From Maridesulfovibrio sp. (lineage in GTDB: Bacteria > Desulfobacterota > Desulfovibrionia > Desulfovibrionales > Desulfovibrionaceae), in the NCBI RefSeq assembly GCF_963678865.1, contig NZ_OY787459.1, forward strand, positions 2,570,501 to 2,634,500: a stretch of DNA of 64,000 nt. The letters are read 5' to 3'. Positions within the stretch are counted from its first letter, which is position 1; each line of letters starts with the position of its first letter. The notes beneath the pieces are model-generated. The model was given only the letters and a program-made list of their open reading frames with translations, did no database searches and had not been told where the DNA came from. This document shows, in pieces, positions 28,148-36,335 of the stretch. A program made the translations under genes and the position numbers.

Positions 28148-28966
28148 ATGGAAGTATTCAAGCCTGAAAAGCTTTTCGGAATAATCGGACACCCACTTGG
28201 ACATACCATGAGTCCCCTTTTGCACAATTGGGGCTTTGCGGAACACAAAATCCCTGCAGTCTACATGGCTTGGCCCACTGAACCTGAGAAGGTTGAAAGT
28301 TTTATGCAGACTTTCAGAAATCTGCCGATTTCAGGGGCAAGTATTACCATTCCTCACAAAATTTCCGTAATGGACTACATTGATCAACTAACCGAACGCG
28401 CAAAATCAGTTGGAGCGGTAAACACCCTCTATTGGGAGGGTGATAAAATAGTGGGCGACAACACTGATGCTGCAGGAGTATCCGAACCGCTCCGCCCATA
28501 TTCTGATCAGGTTCAAAAAGCCCTTTTGATCGGGGCAGGCGGAGCTGCTCGCGCTGCGATCACAGGGTTAAAATCATTGGGCATCAAAGAAATATTTATT
28601 ACCAACCGCACCAAATCCAAAGCAGATGACCTAGCCGCTGAATTCAAAATATCAGCTATTGATTGGGAAGCTCGCGGTGATCAGCACTTCGATCTTATCG
28701 TGAATTCAACTGCGCTGGGCATGTCCGGAAAATTTGAAGAGATCAACCCCATGATCATGGATAATCAGGACGAAAACACCATTGTCTTTGATCTGGTCTA
28801 CAATCCTATGGAGACTGTTTTCATTAAGGAAGCCAAGGCAAAAGGATGTACCGTAATTCACGGAATAGAAATGTTTGTCCATCAAGGATTGGAGCAGTTC
28901 CGTTTGTGGACCGGTGTTAAGCTGGATGAGAAGAAAGCACGAGAATTGCTGCTGCAGAATTTGTAA
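28148..28966 (+). CDS. aroE: Shikimate dehydrogenase
   Basis: Reduces 3-dehydroshikimate with NADPH in aromatic amino-acid synthesis. The 272 residues have the shikimate pocket GHPLGHTMSPLLHNWGF, ITIPHKISVMDYIDQL with the catalytic lysine, and NTDAAG with the catalytic aspartate. The NADP motif GAGGAARAAITGLKSLG and the C-terminal HGIEMFVHQGLEQF are also present. Upstream CAGGAG supports the start. It stands alone with a small basic-protein gene after it. Confidence 0.95.
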   Translation: MEVFKPEKLFGIIGHPLGHTMSPLLHNWGFAEHKIPAVYMAWPTEPEKVESFMQTFRNLPISGASITIPHKISVMDYIDQLTERAKSVGAVNTLYWEGDKIVGDNTDAAGVSEPLRPYSDQVQKALLIGAGGAARAAITGLKSLGIKEIFITNRTKSKADDLAAEFKISAIDWEARGDQHFDLIVNSTALGMSGKFEEINPMIMDNQDENTIVFDLVYNPMETVFIKEAKAKGCTVIHGIEMFVHQGLEQFRLWTGVKLDEKKARELLLQNL

Positions 28967-29075
28967 TCTAAAGACAAAATTTCCGTTTACAGTCACTCCC
29001 CTAAAAAAAACTTTTGTGGAACTATCTCCTCAACACGCCGGAGCAATTATGCCGAAGGCGAAAAAGGAGACAGTC

Positions 29076-29237
29076 ATGGCAAAGAGAACTAAAAAAAAAA
29101 TTAAACCGGTAGATAATGAAGCAAACATGCCTAACCCTAACAAAGGGACAAAGGGAACAAACCGCCAGTATTCCCAAGTTCACGGTAACCGTGGCAAACA
29201 GATGCAACCAGAGAGAAAACAGAAAAAAGAAAAATAA
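29076..29237 (+). CDS. Small, strongly basic protein
   Basis: A 53-residue ORF with a good AAGGAGA site eight bases upstream of ATG. Roughly 40% of residues are K, R, N or Q (KRTKKKIKPVDNE then PERKQKKEK), with no hydrophobic segment. Such composition suits nucleic-acid or ribosome binding, but I recognise no family. The ribosome site and reading frame favour a real gene. It follows aroE with about 110 bases between. Confidence 0.6.
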   Translation: MAKRTKKKIKPVDNEANMPNPNKGTKGTNRQYSQVHGNRGKQMQPERKQKKEK

Positions 29238-29239
29238 AT

Positions 29240-30346
29240 TCAGTTTTGGTGACAAGGCCGATTGCGAACCTTGTCACCAAACCACTTCACATAATTAAGC
29301 TCGTGATAATTCTGCCACTTTGAATATTGACTTTGAAAAACAGTGACAAGCTCGGCATCATTCTCAAATAAACTAGGCACATCCATTTTTCTAATACTGT
29401 CAAAGCAGGTGTGCAAAAAACGTGTGACCCCATAATCAATAAGCAACCTATCGTCTTTACAAAAAAAAGTATCCCTAATCATGATAATTGTCTCCCAAGA
29501 AGGGAACGGATCGCCTTTCATCCAAGCAAAAATCTGTCTTTTTTGACTTGAAATATCTTTTTCGCACTGTAATTTCGTTAGGGAAGGTAAGATACTAGAT
29601 AATTCTCTAATACTGGTAACTTTGAGACAACGCATTATAAATCTGATGTATCGCTTCATGGGCAAATCGACTTTTCCCCCGGAATAATCAGGAAGAAAAT
29701 TATGGAACCACAAAACTGACCGTCCGCCAAGAAGAGGCATATATATTGGGTAGCCACGAACTCTTGCATTACCGTAACCCCATGCAACATCAAAAGCAGA
29801 GAGCAAAAAGAGTGACAAGGATAGGAAAAGGGCAGCAGAATTTGGGTGCAGGAGCAATTTTTTATTTTTAAATATCGGCTTGTTTCCAATTCTTTCCCAC
29901 GCCGGACGATAGTATTCCCCAAAGAAATCATCAGGAAGATCTGACTCACGCAAACAATTCATCCAGTCTTTTTTGCCACGCTCTCTGGCTTCGGCAGCCT
30001 GATAACAAACGTCTTCAACACTGCATATCATTTCGGCAAAATAGTCATAATCGTAAGGATAATTTACCCCATACCCAAGCTTAAATGGGGTGACTACATT
30101 TGCCCACGGCCTGTCTTTTATAGACTCAAATAAATCAAGGGCAGTCTCCTTATCCATCTCAAATGCCGACGACAGTTCGCCCATTACCGAGTCAATGCGT
30201 GCAGGCCTAGGCATAGTTTTGCCGTTGAACCAGTTTCTCAATGTCCTCTCGGAAACAGAGGTAATCACCTCATACAAGTTTGATGGGGAACAAAAAGGGC
30301 CACCGGGTTGAATTATTAACCCTAGAGTATGCGGATCAATCAGCAT
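29240..30346 (-). CDS. Orphan protein with two HTH-like cores
   Basis: I recognise no family. From the in-frame ATG at 30346 the protein has 368 residues; a TTG start at 30397 overlaps the aldehyde dehydrogenase by 13 bases and has no site either. Two separated segments look like the same recognition core: SERTLRNWFNGKTMPRPARI at about 31-50 and SQKRQIFAWMKGDPFPSWET near 285-305. Both have a central W followed by K/G and P. Between them a hydrophobic run (AALFLSLSLFLLSAFDVAW) may be buried or membrane-inserted. Base use looks more AT-rich than neighbours, suggesting recent gain. Confidence 0.6.
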   Translation of the reverse strand: MLIDPHTLGLIIQPGGPFCSPSNLYEVITSVSERTLRNWFNGKTMPRPARIDSVMGELSSAFEMDKETALDLFESIKDRPWANVVTPFKLGYGVNYPYDYDYFAEMICSVEDVCYQAAEARERGKKDWMNCLRESDLPDDFFGEYYRPAWERIGNKPIFKNKKLLLHPNSAALFLSLSLFLLSAFDVAWGYGNARVRGYPIYMPLLGGRSVLWFHNFLPDYSGGKVDLPMKRYIRFIMRCLKVTSIRELSSILPSLTKLQCEKDISSQKRQIFAWMKGDPFPSWETIIMIRDTFFCKDDRLLIDYGVTRFLHTCFDSIRKMDVPSLFENDAELVTVFQSQYSKWQNYHELNYVKWFGDKVRNRPCHQN

Positions 30347-30384
30347 AAAATGACAATCAGAAGATAAGGTAGAACAGAAAAGTA

Positions 30385-31749
30385 TTATCCAATACAAACA
30401 GACTTCACGTTCACAAACTCGCGAATTCCATAAGTGGATAACTCACGCCCGTAACCGGAATTCTTGACCCCCCCGAAGGGAAGCGGCGGGCGGCTGCTGA
30501 CACGTCCATTTACATAGACCAGACCGGCTTCGATCCGACGGGCAAGACGTAGGCCCTTTTCCTCATCACTGGTCCAGACGGAACCACCTAGGCCGAAACT
30601 ACTGTCATTTGCCATCTCCATGGCCTGTTCTTCACTCTCTGCCTTGAAAACAAGAGCCACCGGTCCAAAGAATTCCTCACGTCCTGCTTTGCTTTCAAAA
30701 AGTACACCGGTGATGATGGTCGGGGGATAAAAAGCGCCCTCGCCTTCTGGAATTACTCCTCCGGTTACAATATGCCCACCTGCTTTTATACAAGCATCTA
30801 CCTGAGCTTGCAGATCCTCACGGAACGGGAACGAAGCCATGGGTCCCATGACCGTTTCTTCATCCATAGGATCTCCCAAGGGAACTGCTTCCATGCACTC
30901 TTGGAGTTTAACGATAAATTCATCGTAAACATCACTGTGGACTATGAATCTTTTGGCAGCAATACAGGCCTGCCCGGCGTTGGAGCAGCGAGACTCAGTA
31001 CCGATGGCAGCAGCCTTGGCAAGATCAGCATCAGCAAGGACAACGAAAGCATCGCTTCCGCCAAGTTCCATAACACTTTTCTTGAGCCTGGCCCCGGCTG
31101 CAGCTGCAACCATACGGCCTGCAGCTTCACTTCCTGTCAGGCAGACGCCCACCACGGAATCATCATCAAGAACATGCTCCACCTGTGCAGCACCGATGAG
31201 CAGAGTTCGAAACACGTTGGCAGGAAAAATTGAATCGCGAAATACTTCTTCAAGCGCCAACGCGCACTGAGGTACGTTAGAAGCATGCTTTAACAGTACA
31301 GTATTCCCGGCCATAAGAGTGGGCACAGCAATACGCAAAACCTGCCAGACAGGGTAATTCCAAGGCATAACAGCCAGCACGGTACCCATGGGAGCATACT
31401 CGACATAACACTGCATACCGTCCACGGTCTTTGGTTCCGGCTCCAGCATGGCTGCGCCATTGTCAGCGTAGAAATCACAAACCGTTGCGGACTTTAGTAC
31501 CTCAGCCCTGCCGGACTTGAGGGGTTTACCCATTTCTGCGGCCATAAGCCCGGCAAAATGGTCCGCACGCTCACGTAGAAGTGCAGCAAGATTTCTCAAA
31601 CAATCTGAACGTTGTTCCATGGAACTGAGCTTCCATGTACTGAAAGATTTTTGTACAGCGGAAATTGCAGAGTAAGTCTGCGCGGATATAAACTCATCAA
31701 AATTTTTTTCAACCAGCCCGGTCATGGGGTTGGTACTTTGAATAGCCAT
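30385..31749 (-). CDS. NAD(P)-dependent aldehyde dehydrogenase (succinate-semialdehyde type)
   Basis: The 454-residue enzyme oxidises an aldehyde to the acid. Motifs are MGTVLAVMPWNYPVWQ, the catalytic glutamate in MELGGSDAFVV, and the catalytic cysteine in NAGQACIAAKRF. The lack of extra N-terminal length and the opening MAIQSTNPMTG resemble the bacterial succinate-semialdehyde clade (GabD/Sad). The substrate is inferred only. It is monocistronic, minus strand, about 150 bases from the mltD terminator. No ribosome site better than CAAGGTATTGCC is seen. Confidence 0.9.
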   Translation of the reverse strand: MAIQSTNPMTGLVEKNFDEFISAQTYSAISAVQKSFSTWKLSSMEQRSDCLRNLAALLRERADHFAGLMAAEMGKPLKSGRAEVLKSATVCDFYADNGAAMLEPEPKTVDGMQCYVEYAPMGTVLAVMPWNYPVWQVLRIAVPTLMAGNTVLLKHASNVPQCALALEEVFRDSIFPANVFRTLLIGAAQVEHVLDDDSVVGVCLTGSEAAGRMVAAAAGARLKKSVMELGGSDAFVVLADADLAKAAAIGTESRCSNAGQACIAAKRFIVHSDVYDEFIVKLQECMEAVPLGDPMDEETVMGPMASFPFREDLQAQVDACIKAGGHIVTGGVIPEGEGAFYPPTIITGVLFESKAGREEFFGPVALVFKAESEEQAMEMANDSSFGLGGSVWTSDEEKGLRLARRIEAGLVYVNGRVSSRPPLPFGGVKNSGYGRELSTYGIREFVNVKSVCIG

Positions 31750-31844
31750 CTGGGCAATACCTTGTTTTTACGTATAGTTTAGAGAGTGAGAGATGAATTA
31801 CTCACTGCGTGGAGTGCCTTCTTACCAAGAAAGTCTTTAAATAA

Positions 31845-31878
31845 AAAGGCGGCTGCCCTCTGACAACCGCCTTTATTT
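31845..31878 (-). terminator. Intrinsic terminator of mltD gene
   Basis: AAAGGCGG (31845-31852) pairs with CCGCCTTT (31867-31874). On the minus strand TTTTTATTT follows. Confidence 0.88.
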
Positions 31879-31897
31879 TTATTATAACAAGCGATAT

Positions 31898-33520
31898 CTA
31901 CTGAACATAGACTTTAATCCGATCTCCAGGACGGAGAATAGATTTTGAATTCAAGCGGTTCCATTCCATAAGAGCAGAAACCTTAACCCCGAAACGGCGG
32001 GCAATTTTCCAAAGGTTATCACCCCGGCGTACACAGTATTTGACCATCTGCTGCTTGACGTTCTCAGCCTTGGCAACTGAACGGGCGGAACTGCGGGCAT
32101 TATTATCGGGGATGAACAATTTCTGGCCTATCCTGAGTCTGGATGAATAAAGACCGTTAGACCTTTTAAGCGTTTTAACGCTTACCTGATAGCGGCTGGC
32201 AATGGACCAGAGGGTATCACCCTTACGGACACGGTAGTTGGCACGACTCTGTGCAGTGCGACGGGTCTTGCTGGTACCGGAAGCATAAAGAGACTTGGAA
32301 GAGCCCTTACCCGGAATCATAATGTAATGACCGGGCCTGATCAGATTTGACTTGTGGTTGTTGACTGACTTGAGAACAGCAACTGGAACACCGTAACGTC
32401 GAGCTATGCGGTACCATGAATCGCCATTGCGGATTTTGTAACGTTTATACCCGGCAAAGGGGCGTGAGTTTGGAGATTCAAGATAATCTGCAGCATCAGC
32501 CATAACCCGTTCAGGCAAATAAGCGTTAATTACGGCGTTTGGCGGGCTGACCTGTCTGCGAAAATGAGGATTCAGCTTATGGAATTCACTCCATTTCATG
32601 CCGCAGGCTTTAGCAAGTGCCAGCAGGTCTGTTCCACCAGGGACTTTTACCGTCTCAAACTGGATTCCATTCTCCCAGTTGATATTTGTAAATCCAAGCT
32701 CATCAAGGTTTTTAAAAATTTTGGAAATGGCAATGAATTTGGGAACGTAGTTCTTAGTTTCAGTGCGTAATCTGGCTCTTCTGCTGAGCTTGTGGTTATT
32801 CTTGGTCAGGTCGAAAAAGTCTTTGGAACCTGTCTTTTTCAAAGCACGCCCGATCTTGCCTTCACCGGCGTTATAAGCCGCAAGGGCCAGATACCAGTCA
32901 CCGAACATTTCATGCAGTACGTTAAGGTACTTAACTGCGGCTTTTGTAGACTTATAGGGATCGCGGCGTTCATCAACCCACCAGTCCACGCGCAGGCCGA
33001 ACTTGCGGCCTGTAAACGGCATGAACTGCCACATTCCGGCAGCCCCGGCGCGAGAATAGGCCCAGGCATTGTACCCGCTCTCTGCAAAAGGAAGCATGGC
33101 AAGGTCCTGCGGCATATTATTCTCTGAAAGCACCTGACGCACATAAGGCAGGAAGGGTTCTGAACGCTTCAGCCAACGGTCAAAGGTTTTACGGGCTTTA
33201 TGCGTAAAAAAACCGAAGTACTGCTGTACTTCTTTGGTCTCATGCTCATCAAGGTTAAAAAGAATACCGTTGCTGGAGAGCAAAACCTCTTCTTCTTCAG
33301 GAGTAAGCTGCTCGGCATCCTGCGGAGCGGCTTCCAGTTCGGGATCAAGAGGTTCAATACCTGATTCAGCGACTTCGCCATCAGCGGCAACTTCACTTTC
33401 AAGGACAGCTCCGACTTTCGCGTCAAGCCCGTCTTCATTAACCGGAGCAGTCTTGGCAGTACACCCGGCAAAAAGAGCAAACAAAGCAAGAAGAGCGATT
33501 AACCGAAACGATTTCAGCAT
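31898..33520 (-). CDS. mltD: Membrane-bound lytic murein transglycosylase D-like with three LysM domains
   Basis: Cuts the glycan strand of peptidoglycan. Start at 33520 is supported by AAGGGGTCGAAG; a 16-residue extension has none. The 540-residue lipoprotein has the lipobox LFAGC, an acidic linker, and an SLT domain with the catalytic glutamate in FAESGYNAWAY. AGMWQFMPFTGRKFGL and ALAAYNAGEGKI follow. Three C-terminal LysM repeats start YKIRNGDSWYRIARRYG, YRVRKGDTLWSIASRYQ and YCVRRGDNLWKIARRFG and anchor it to the wall. Three copies match the MltD plan. It is monocistronic. Confidence 0.95.
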   Translation of the reverse strand: MLKSFRLIALLALFALFAGCTAKTAPVNEDGLDAKVGAVLESEVAADGEVAESGIEPLDPELEAAPQDAEQLTPEEEEVLLSSNGILFNLDEHETKEVQQYFGFFTHKARKTFDRWLKRSEPFLPYVRQVLSENNMPQDLAMLPFAESGYNAWAYSRAGAAGMWQFMPFTGRKFGLRVDWWVDERRDPYKSTKAAVKYLNVLHEMFGDWYLALAAYNAGEGKIGRALKKTGSKDFFDLTKNNHKLSRRARLRTETKNYVPKFIAISKIFKNLDELGFTNINWENGIQFETVKVPGGTDLLALAKACGMKWSEFHKLNPHFRRQVSPPNAVINAYLPERVMADAADYLESPNSRPFAGYKRYKIRNGDSWYRIARRYGVPVAVLKSVNNHKSNLIRPGHYIMIPGKGSSKSLYASGTSKTRRTAQSRANYRVRKGDTLWSIASRYQVSVKTLKRSNGLYSSRLRIGQKLFIPDNNARSSARSVAKAENVKQQMVKYCVRRGDNLWKIARRFGVKVSALMEWNRLNSKSILRPGDRIKVYVQ

Positions 33521-33953
33521 CTTCGACCCCTTGTCACAGTGGACGTAATAATTATTAATTTTATCCATATTTTATCTAGAAAAACTATAAAAAAAGCTAG
33601 GTTAGGCGCCAATCTTAAACCCCAAGAGATTAATAAATAAGGCTTTTTCAGCGCAAAAAATTGAGTAGTGCAAACATATGTAGAGCTATACTAAACTGCG
33701 AGTGTTTGCAATAGTAAAACGAAAGGTATAGGTTGCCGGGACCGTTCTGCCGCAAGGGATTGCGCCCTTGACAAAGAGCGGCGGCATCAATCGAGCGACA
33801 AGAAAATGAGAACCGGATTCATCGTAACAAAGTATATTAATTGACCAATCACCGGTCTATATGCCTATTCATTTTTAACGTGATTTCGGGAAAGGATATT
33901 ATCAAAAAATGCTCATGCATTTTTTTGAATTTTAATGATAAGGTAAATTTTCC
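33521..33953. other. Structured intergenic region between mltD and rlmB
   Basis: The 433 bases carry three inverted structures on the plus strand. TGCAAACA (33669-33676) pairs with TGTTTGCA (33703-33710). AAGGG (33754-33758) pairs with CCCTT inside a GCCGC/GCGGC outer stem near 33749-33783. A low-GC mini-hairpin AAAAAATGC/GCATTTTTT lies at 33904-33925. This could be an rlmB leader or an independent RNA; no gene is visible. Confidence 0.45.
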
Positions 33954-34709
33954 ATGAAAAAAAATGACAAAGACAACGACACCACGGTCATAGCCGGCCG
34001 TAAACCGGTTCAGGAGCTGCTTTTAGACTCTCCCGAAAGGATTGACCTGCTATACCTGCAAAAAGGGCGTCAGGACAAGAATTTCGAACGCACCATTCAA
34101 AGGTGTAAAAAACACGGCATCAAATACAAAATCGCCGACAAAACCGAACTTGGAAGAATTTTTCCAGGTAATCATCAGGGGATAATCGCCAGGGTAGCCG
34201 CGCTATCCTTTGCAGATTATGATGAAATACTGGAAAATCTCTCTGAATCACCCTTGCCGTTGCTGATCGTGCTTGATCAGGTACAGGATCCCGGCAATGT
34301 CGGAGTTCTTTCCCGTTCTTTATATGCACTGGGTGGAGCGGGAATCGTAACAGCTAAACACGGTGGTGCCTTTCTCGGTCCTGCAGCGGTAAAGGCCAGT
34401 GCCGGAGCGCTGAACAAGCTTGCCGTGGCGAGGGTAAACAATATTTCCCAGGCCCTCGATAAAGCTATTGATATGGGCATCAATATCTATGGCGCCGGAT
34501 TGGATGTTGATTCTACCTCGGCCTACACTGCTGAAATAAATCTCCCGGCGATCCTTGTGCTGGGCAACGAGGAAAAAGGTATCCGGTTCAACGTGGAAAA
34601 ACGTTGCCAGAAACTGATTCATATCCCCTTCCGTCGCGAATTCGATTCCCTGAACGTTGCTCAGGCCGGGGCGATGCTGATCAGCGAATTTTCCAGACGG
34701 GTAAGCTGA
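33954..34709 (+). CDS. rlmB: 23S rRNA 2'-O-ribose methyltransferase, TrmH/RlmB family
   Basis: The 251-residue SPOUT methyltransferase modifies ribosomal RNA at a guanosine ribose (G2251 in E. coli). It shows the N-terminal substrate-binding half (VIAGRKPVQELLL) and the knotted catalytic half with LDQVQDPGNVGVLSRSLYALG. NEEKGIR and PFRREFDSLNVAQAGAMLISE follow, the S-adenosylmethionine/knot motifs. The length equals family norm (about 245). A leader with several inverted repeats precedes it. It converges on the fliQ gene across a strong terminator. Confidence 0.93.
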   Translation: MKKNDKDNDTTVIAGRKPVQELLLDSPERIDLLYLQKGRQDKNFERTIQRCKKHGIKYKIADKTELGRIFPGNHQGIIARVAALSFADYDEILENLSESPLPLLIVLDQVQDPGNVGVLSRSLYALGGAGIVTAKHGGAFLGPAAVKASAGALNKLAVARVNNISQALDKAIDMGINIYGAGLDVDSTSAYTAEINLPAILVLGNEEKGIRFNVEKRCQKLIHIPFRREFDSLNVAQAGAMLISEFSRRVS

Positions 34710-34740
34710 ATCAACACCTGAAAAACACAACTTAAAAATT

Positions 34741-34781
34741 AGCCCCCTGAAGCATTGAATATCTTCAGGGGGCTTTTTTTA
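34741..34781 (+). terminator. Intrinsic terminator, convergent rlmB/fliQ
   Basis: AGCCCCCTGAAG (34741-34752) pairs with CTTCAGGGGGCT (34763-34774), followed by a T-run. It can act in both directions. Confidence 0.93.
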
Positions 34782-34800
34782 AAAAAATTACAGAACTTTT

Positions 34801-35070
34801 CTATTTTATGTAGTTGGGCAGATTAAGAAAAATATTGCGTGTAAAATCAATCATCTTGTCCATTATCCACGGAAAGGCAAAAAGCAGGGCCAGAAACATG
34901 GACACAATCTTAGGCACAAAGGTCAGGGTCATCTCCTGAATCTGGGTAGCGGCCTGAATGACAGACACGAAAATACCCACCACCAGACCAACCGCCAGCA
35001 TTGGTAGTGCCAGGGTTAAAGCCAGTTCAATAGACTGCTTTGCAAATCCAATAACAAATTCCGGGGTCAT
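34801..35070 (-). CDS. fliQ: Flagellar export protein FliQ
   Basis: The 89-residue protein has two membrane segments (residues 17-38 and 52-74) and the conserved start MTPEFVIGFAKQSIELALTLALP. It is part of the FliPQR export gate of the flagellar basal body. Length is as in the family. It is the last gene of the stator/export block. An interspersed repeat of about 170 bases separates it from fliP, which may alter cotranscription or mRNA stability. Confidence 0.95.
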   Translation of the reverse strand: MTPEFVIGFAKQSIELALTLALPMLAVGLVVGIFVSVIQAATQIQEMTLTFVPKIVSMFLALLFAFPWIMDKMIDFTRNIFLNLPNYIK

Positions 35071-35072
35071 TT

Positions 35073-35170
35073 TTGCCTCCGGCGGCTAAAGGGGAAAACC
35101 TTTTTTGAGAGAAATGGTTTTCAGCTTTGGACAAACCTTTTCCCAAAATACTTTTATTCGGCTTTGCCCT
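35073..35170 (+). repeat. Intergenic repeat, copy R3 between fliP and fliQ
   Basis: Starts TTGCCTCCGGCGGC at about 35073; its central arms GAAAACC and GGTTTTC pair around about 15 bases. It ends ATTCGGCTTTGCCC. It splits two genes normally adjacent, so it lies inside an operon rather than at its end. Confidence 0.65.
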
Positions 35171-35212
35171 GTTAAATTTAAATTCCACTACAAAAGCATG
35201 CAACGTATCAAA

Positions 35213-35242
35213 GCAAGCCCCCGGCAAAATCGCCGGAGGCAT
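35213..35242 (-). repeat. Partial repeat end, copy R3b, reversed
   Basis: AGCCCCCGGCAAAATCGCCGGAGGCATA reads as the conserved repeat end on the opposite strand. With R3 it forms an inverted pair just before the fliP stop. Confidence 0.5.
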
Positions 35243-35245
35243 AAT

Positions 35246-36046
35246 TCACTGAAACGTGTTGACGATAGAGCCCGTTAATAGCGACCAGCCATCAACCATG
35301 ATGAACAGTAAAATCTTGAAGGGCAACGAAACCATTGCCGGAGGCAGCATCATCATACCCATGGCCAGCAGAATACTGGCTATAACCATGTCAAGAATCA
35401 AAAACGGCACATAGATCAGAAAGCCGATGGTAAAACCGGTCTTAAGTTCACTGATCGTATATGCGGCAATGAGGAGCATAGTATTCACATTCTCTTTGGA
35501 TTCAGGCCGATTCTCCCCGGTTATGGCATAAAAAATAGAAAGATCTTTCTCGCGGGTGTGCTTGAATAAAAAAGTCCTGATAGGAACCTGCGCCCGGTCG
35601 ATAGCCTCTGTAAAACCTATTTCTTCGTTAAGATAGGGCTGCAGGGCTGTATCGTTGATAGCTTTGCCGGTAGGCATCATGATGACCACAGTCATGAAAA
35701 TAGCAAGTGAAGCCAGAATCTGGTTGGGTGGCATTTGCTGCGTACCCATGGCCTGACGCAGGAAATGAAAAACAATGATAATCCGCGTAAAGGAGGTCAT
35801 GGTCAGCAGAATGGACGGCGCCATGCCCAGGATGGTCAACAGGAAAAGAATTTCCAGCAGCTTGGCTACCTGTTCCGGCTCTTCCTGACCTGCGGCAAGG
35901 TTGAGGCTAAGGGTCGGAATCGTCTCCTGTGCAAAGGCCGCTGCCGGAATGACCAGCAGAAGGATTGCGCTAAGAGTCAGAAGTGCCGGAATTTTCTTTA
36001 TCAAGGTATCCGGCAAAGTCGGAATCAGTCTTTGCATATCCTTCAT
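35246..36046 (-). CDS. fliP: Flagellar export protein FliP
   Basis: Forms the export gate ring with FliQ and FliR. Start at 36046 (MKDMQRL) or 36037; an extension from 36118 has no site. The 266-residue precursor has an N-terminal hydrophobic signal-like segment (LLTLSAILLLVIPAAAFA) and the family motifs MAPSILLTMTSFTRIIIVFHFLRQAMG, then MMLPPAMVSLPFK, with about four membrane helices. It overlaps the fliO end by about 75 bases, a tight coupling seen in many FliOPQR blocks. Confidence 0.95.
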   Translation of the reverse strand: MKDMQRLIPTLPDTLIKKIPALLTLSAILLLVIPAAAFAQETIPTLSLNLAAGQEEPEQVAKLLEILFLLTILGMAPSILLTMTSFTRIIIVFHFLRQAMGTQQMPPNQILASLAIFMTVVIMMPTGKAINDTALQPYLNEEIGFTEAIDRAQVPIRTFLFKHTREKDLSIFYAITGENRPESKENVNTMLLIAAYTISELKTGFTIGFLIYVPFLILDMVIASILLAMGMMMLPPAMVSLPFKILLFIMVDGWSLLTGSIVNTFQ

Positions 36047-36335
36047 CCCCTGCGTGAAGCAGTGTAATTTTATCGTGGGTAACCCCGACCACCAATTCTT
36101 TATTTCGATACCTGACAACTGTAATATTCTGACGCGGACTGAGCGGAAGGCGTTCCACTATCTCAAGCGTCCCCTTTCTTGCACCGGGGAAAGCCCCGCC
36201 GATATTAAGCCGGCGCATGAAATAATAAGCCAGCAAAAGCATGCCCAGAATAAAAAAAAGGGCTGCGGACATTTTGAGAACAGAGCCCACCCCGGATTCC
36301 GGGACCATGAGCGCGGTGGCAGTTGCGTTAGGCAA
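35970..36335 (-). CDS. fliO: Flagellar biosynthesis protein FliO
   Basis: The 121-residue protein has one membrane segment (VLKMSAALFFILGMLLLAYYFM, residues 19-40) and a cytoplasmic part with GTLEIVERLPLSPRQNITVVRY, the FliO signature. It assists FliP assembly. It overlaps fliN by eight bases and fliP at its end, so it is embedded in the operon. Confidence 0.9.
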   Translation of the reverse strand: MPNATATALMVPESGVGSVLKMSAALFFILGMLLLAYYFMRRLNIGGAFPGARKGTLEIVERLPLSPRQNITVVRYRNKELVVGVTHDKITLLHAGDEGYAKTDSDFAGYLDKENSGTSDS

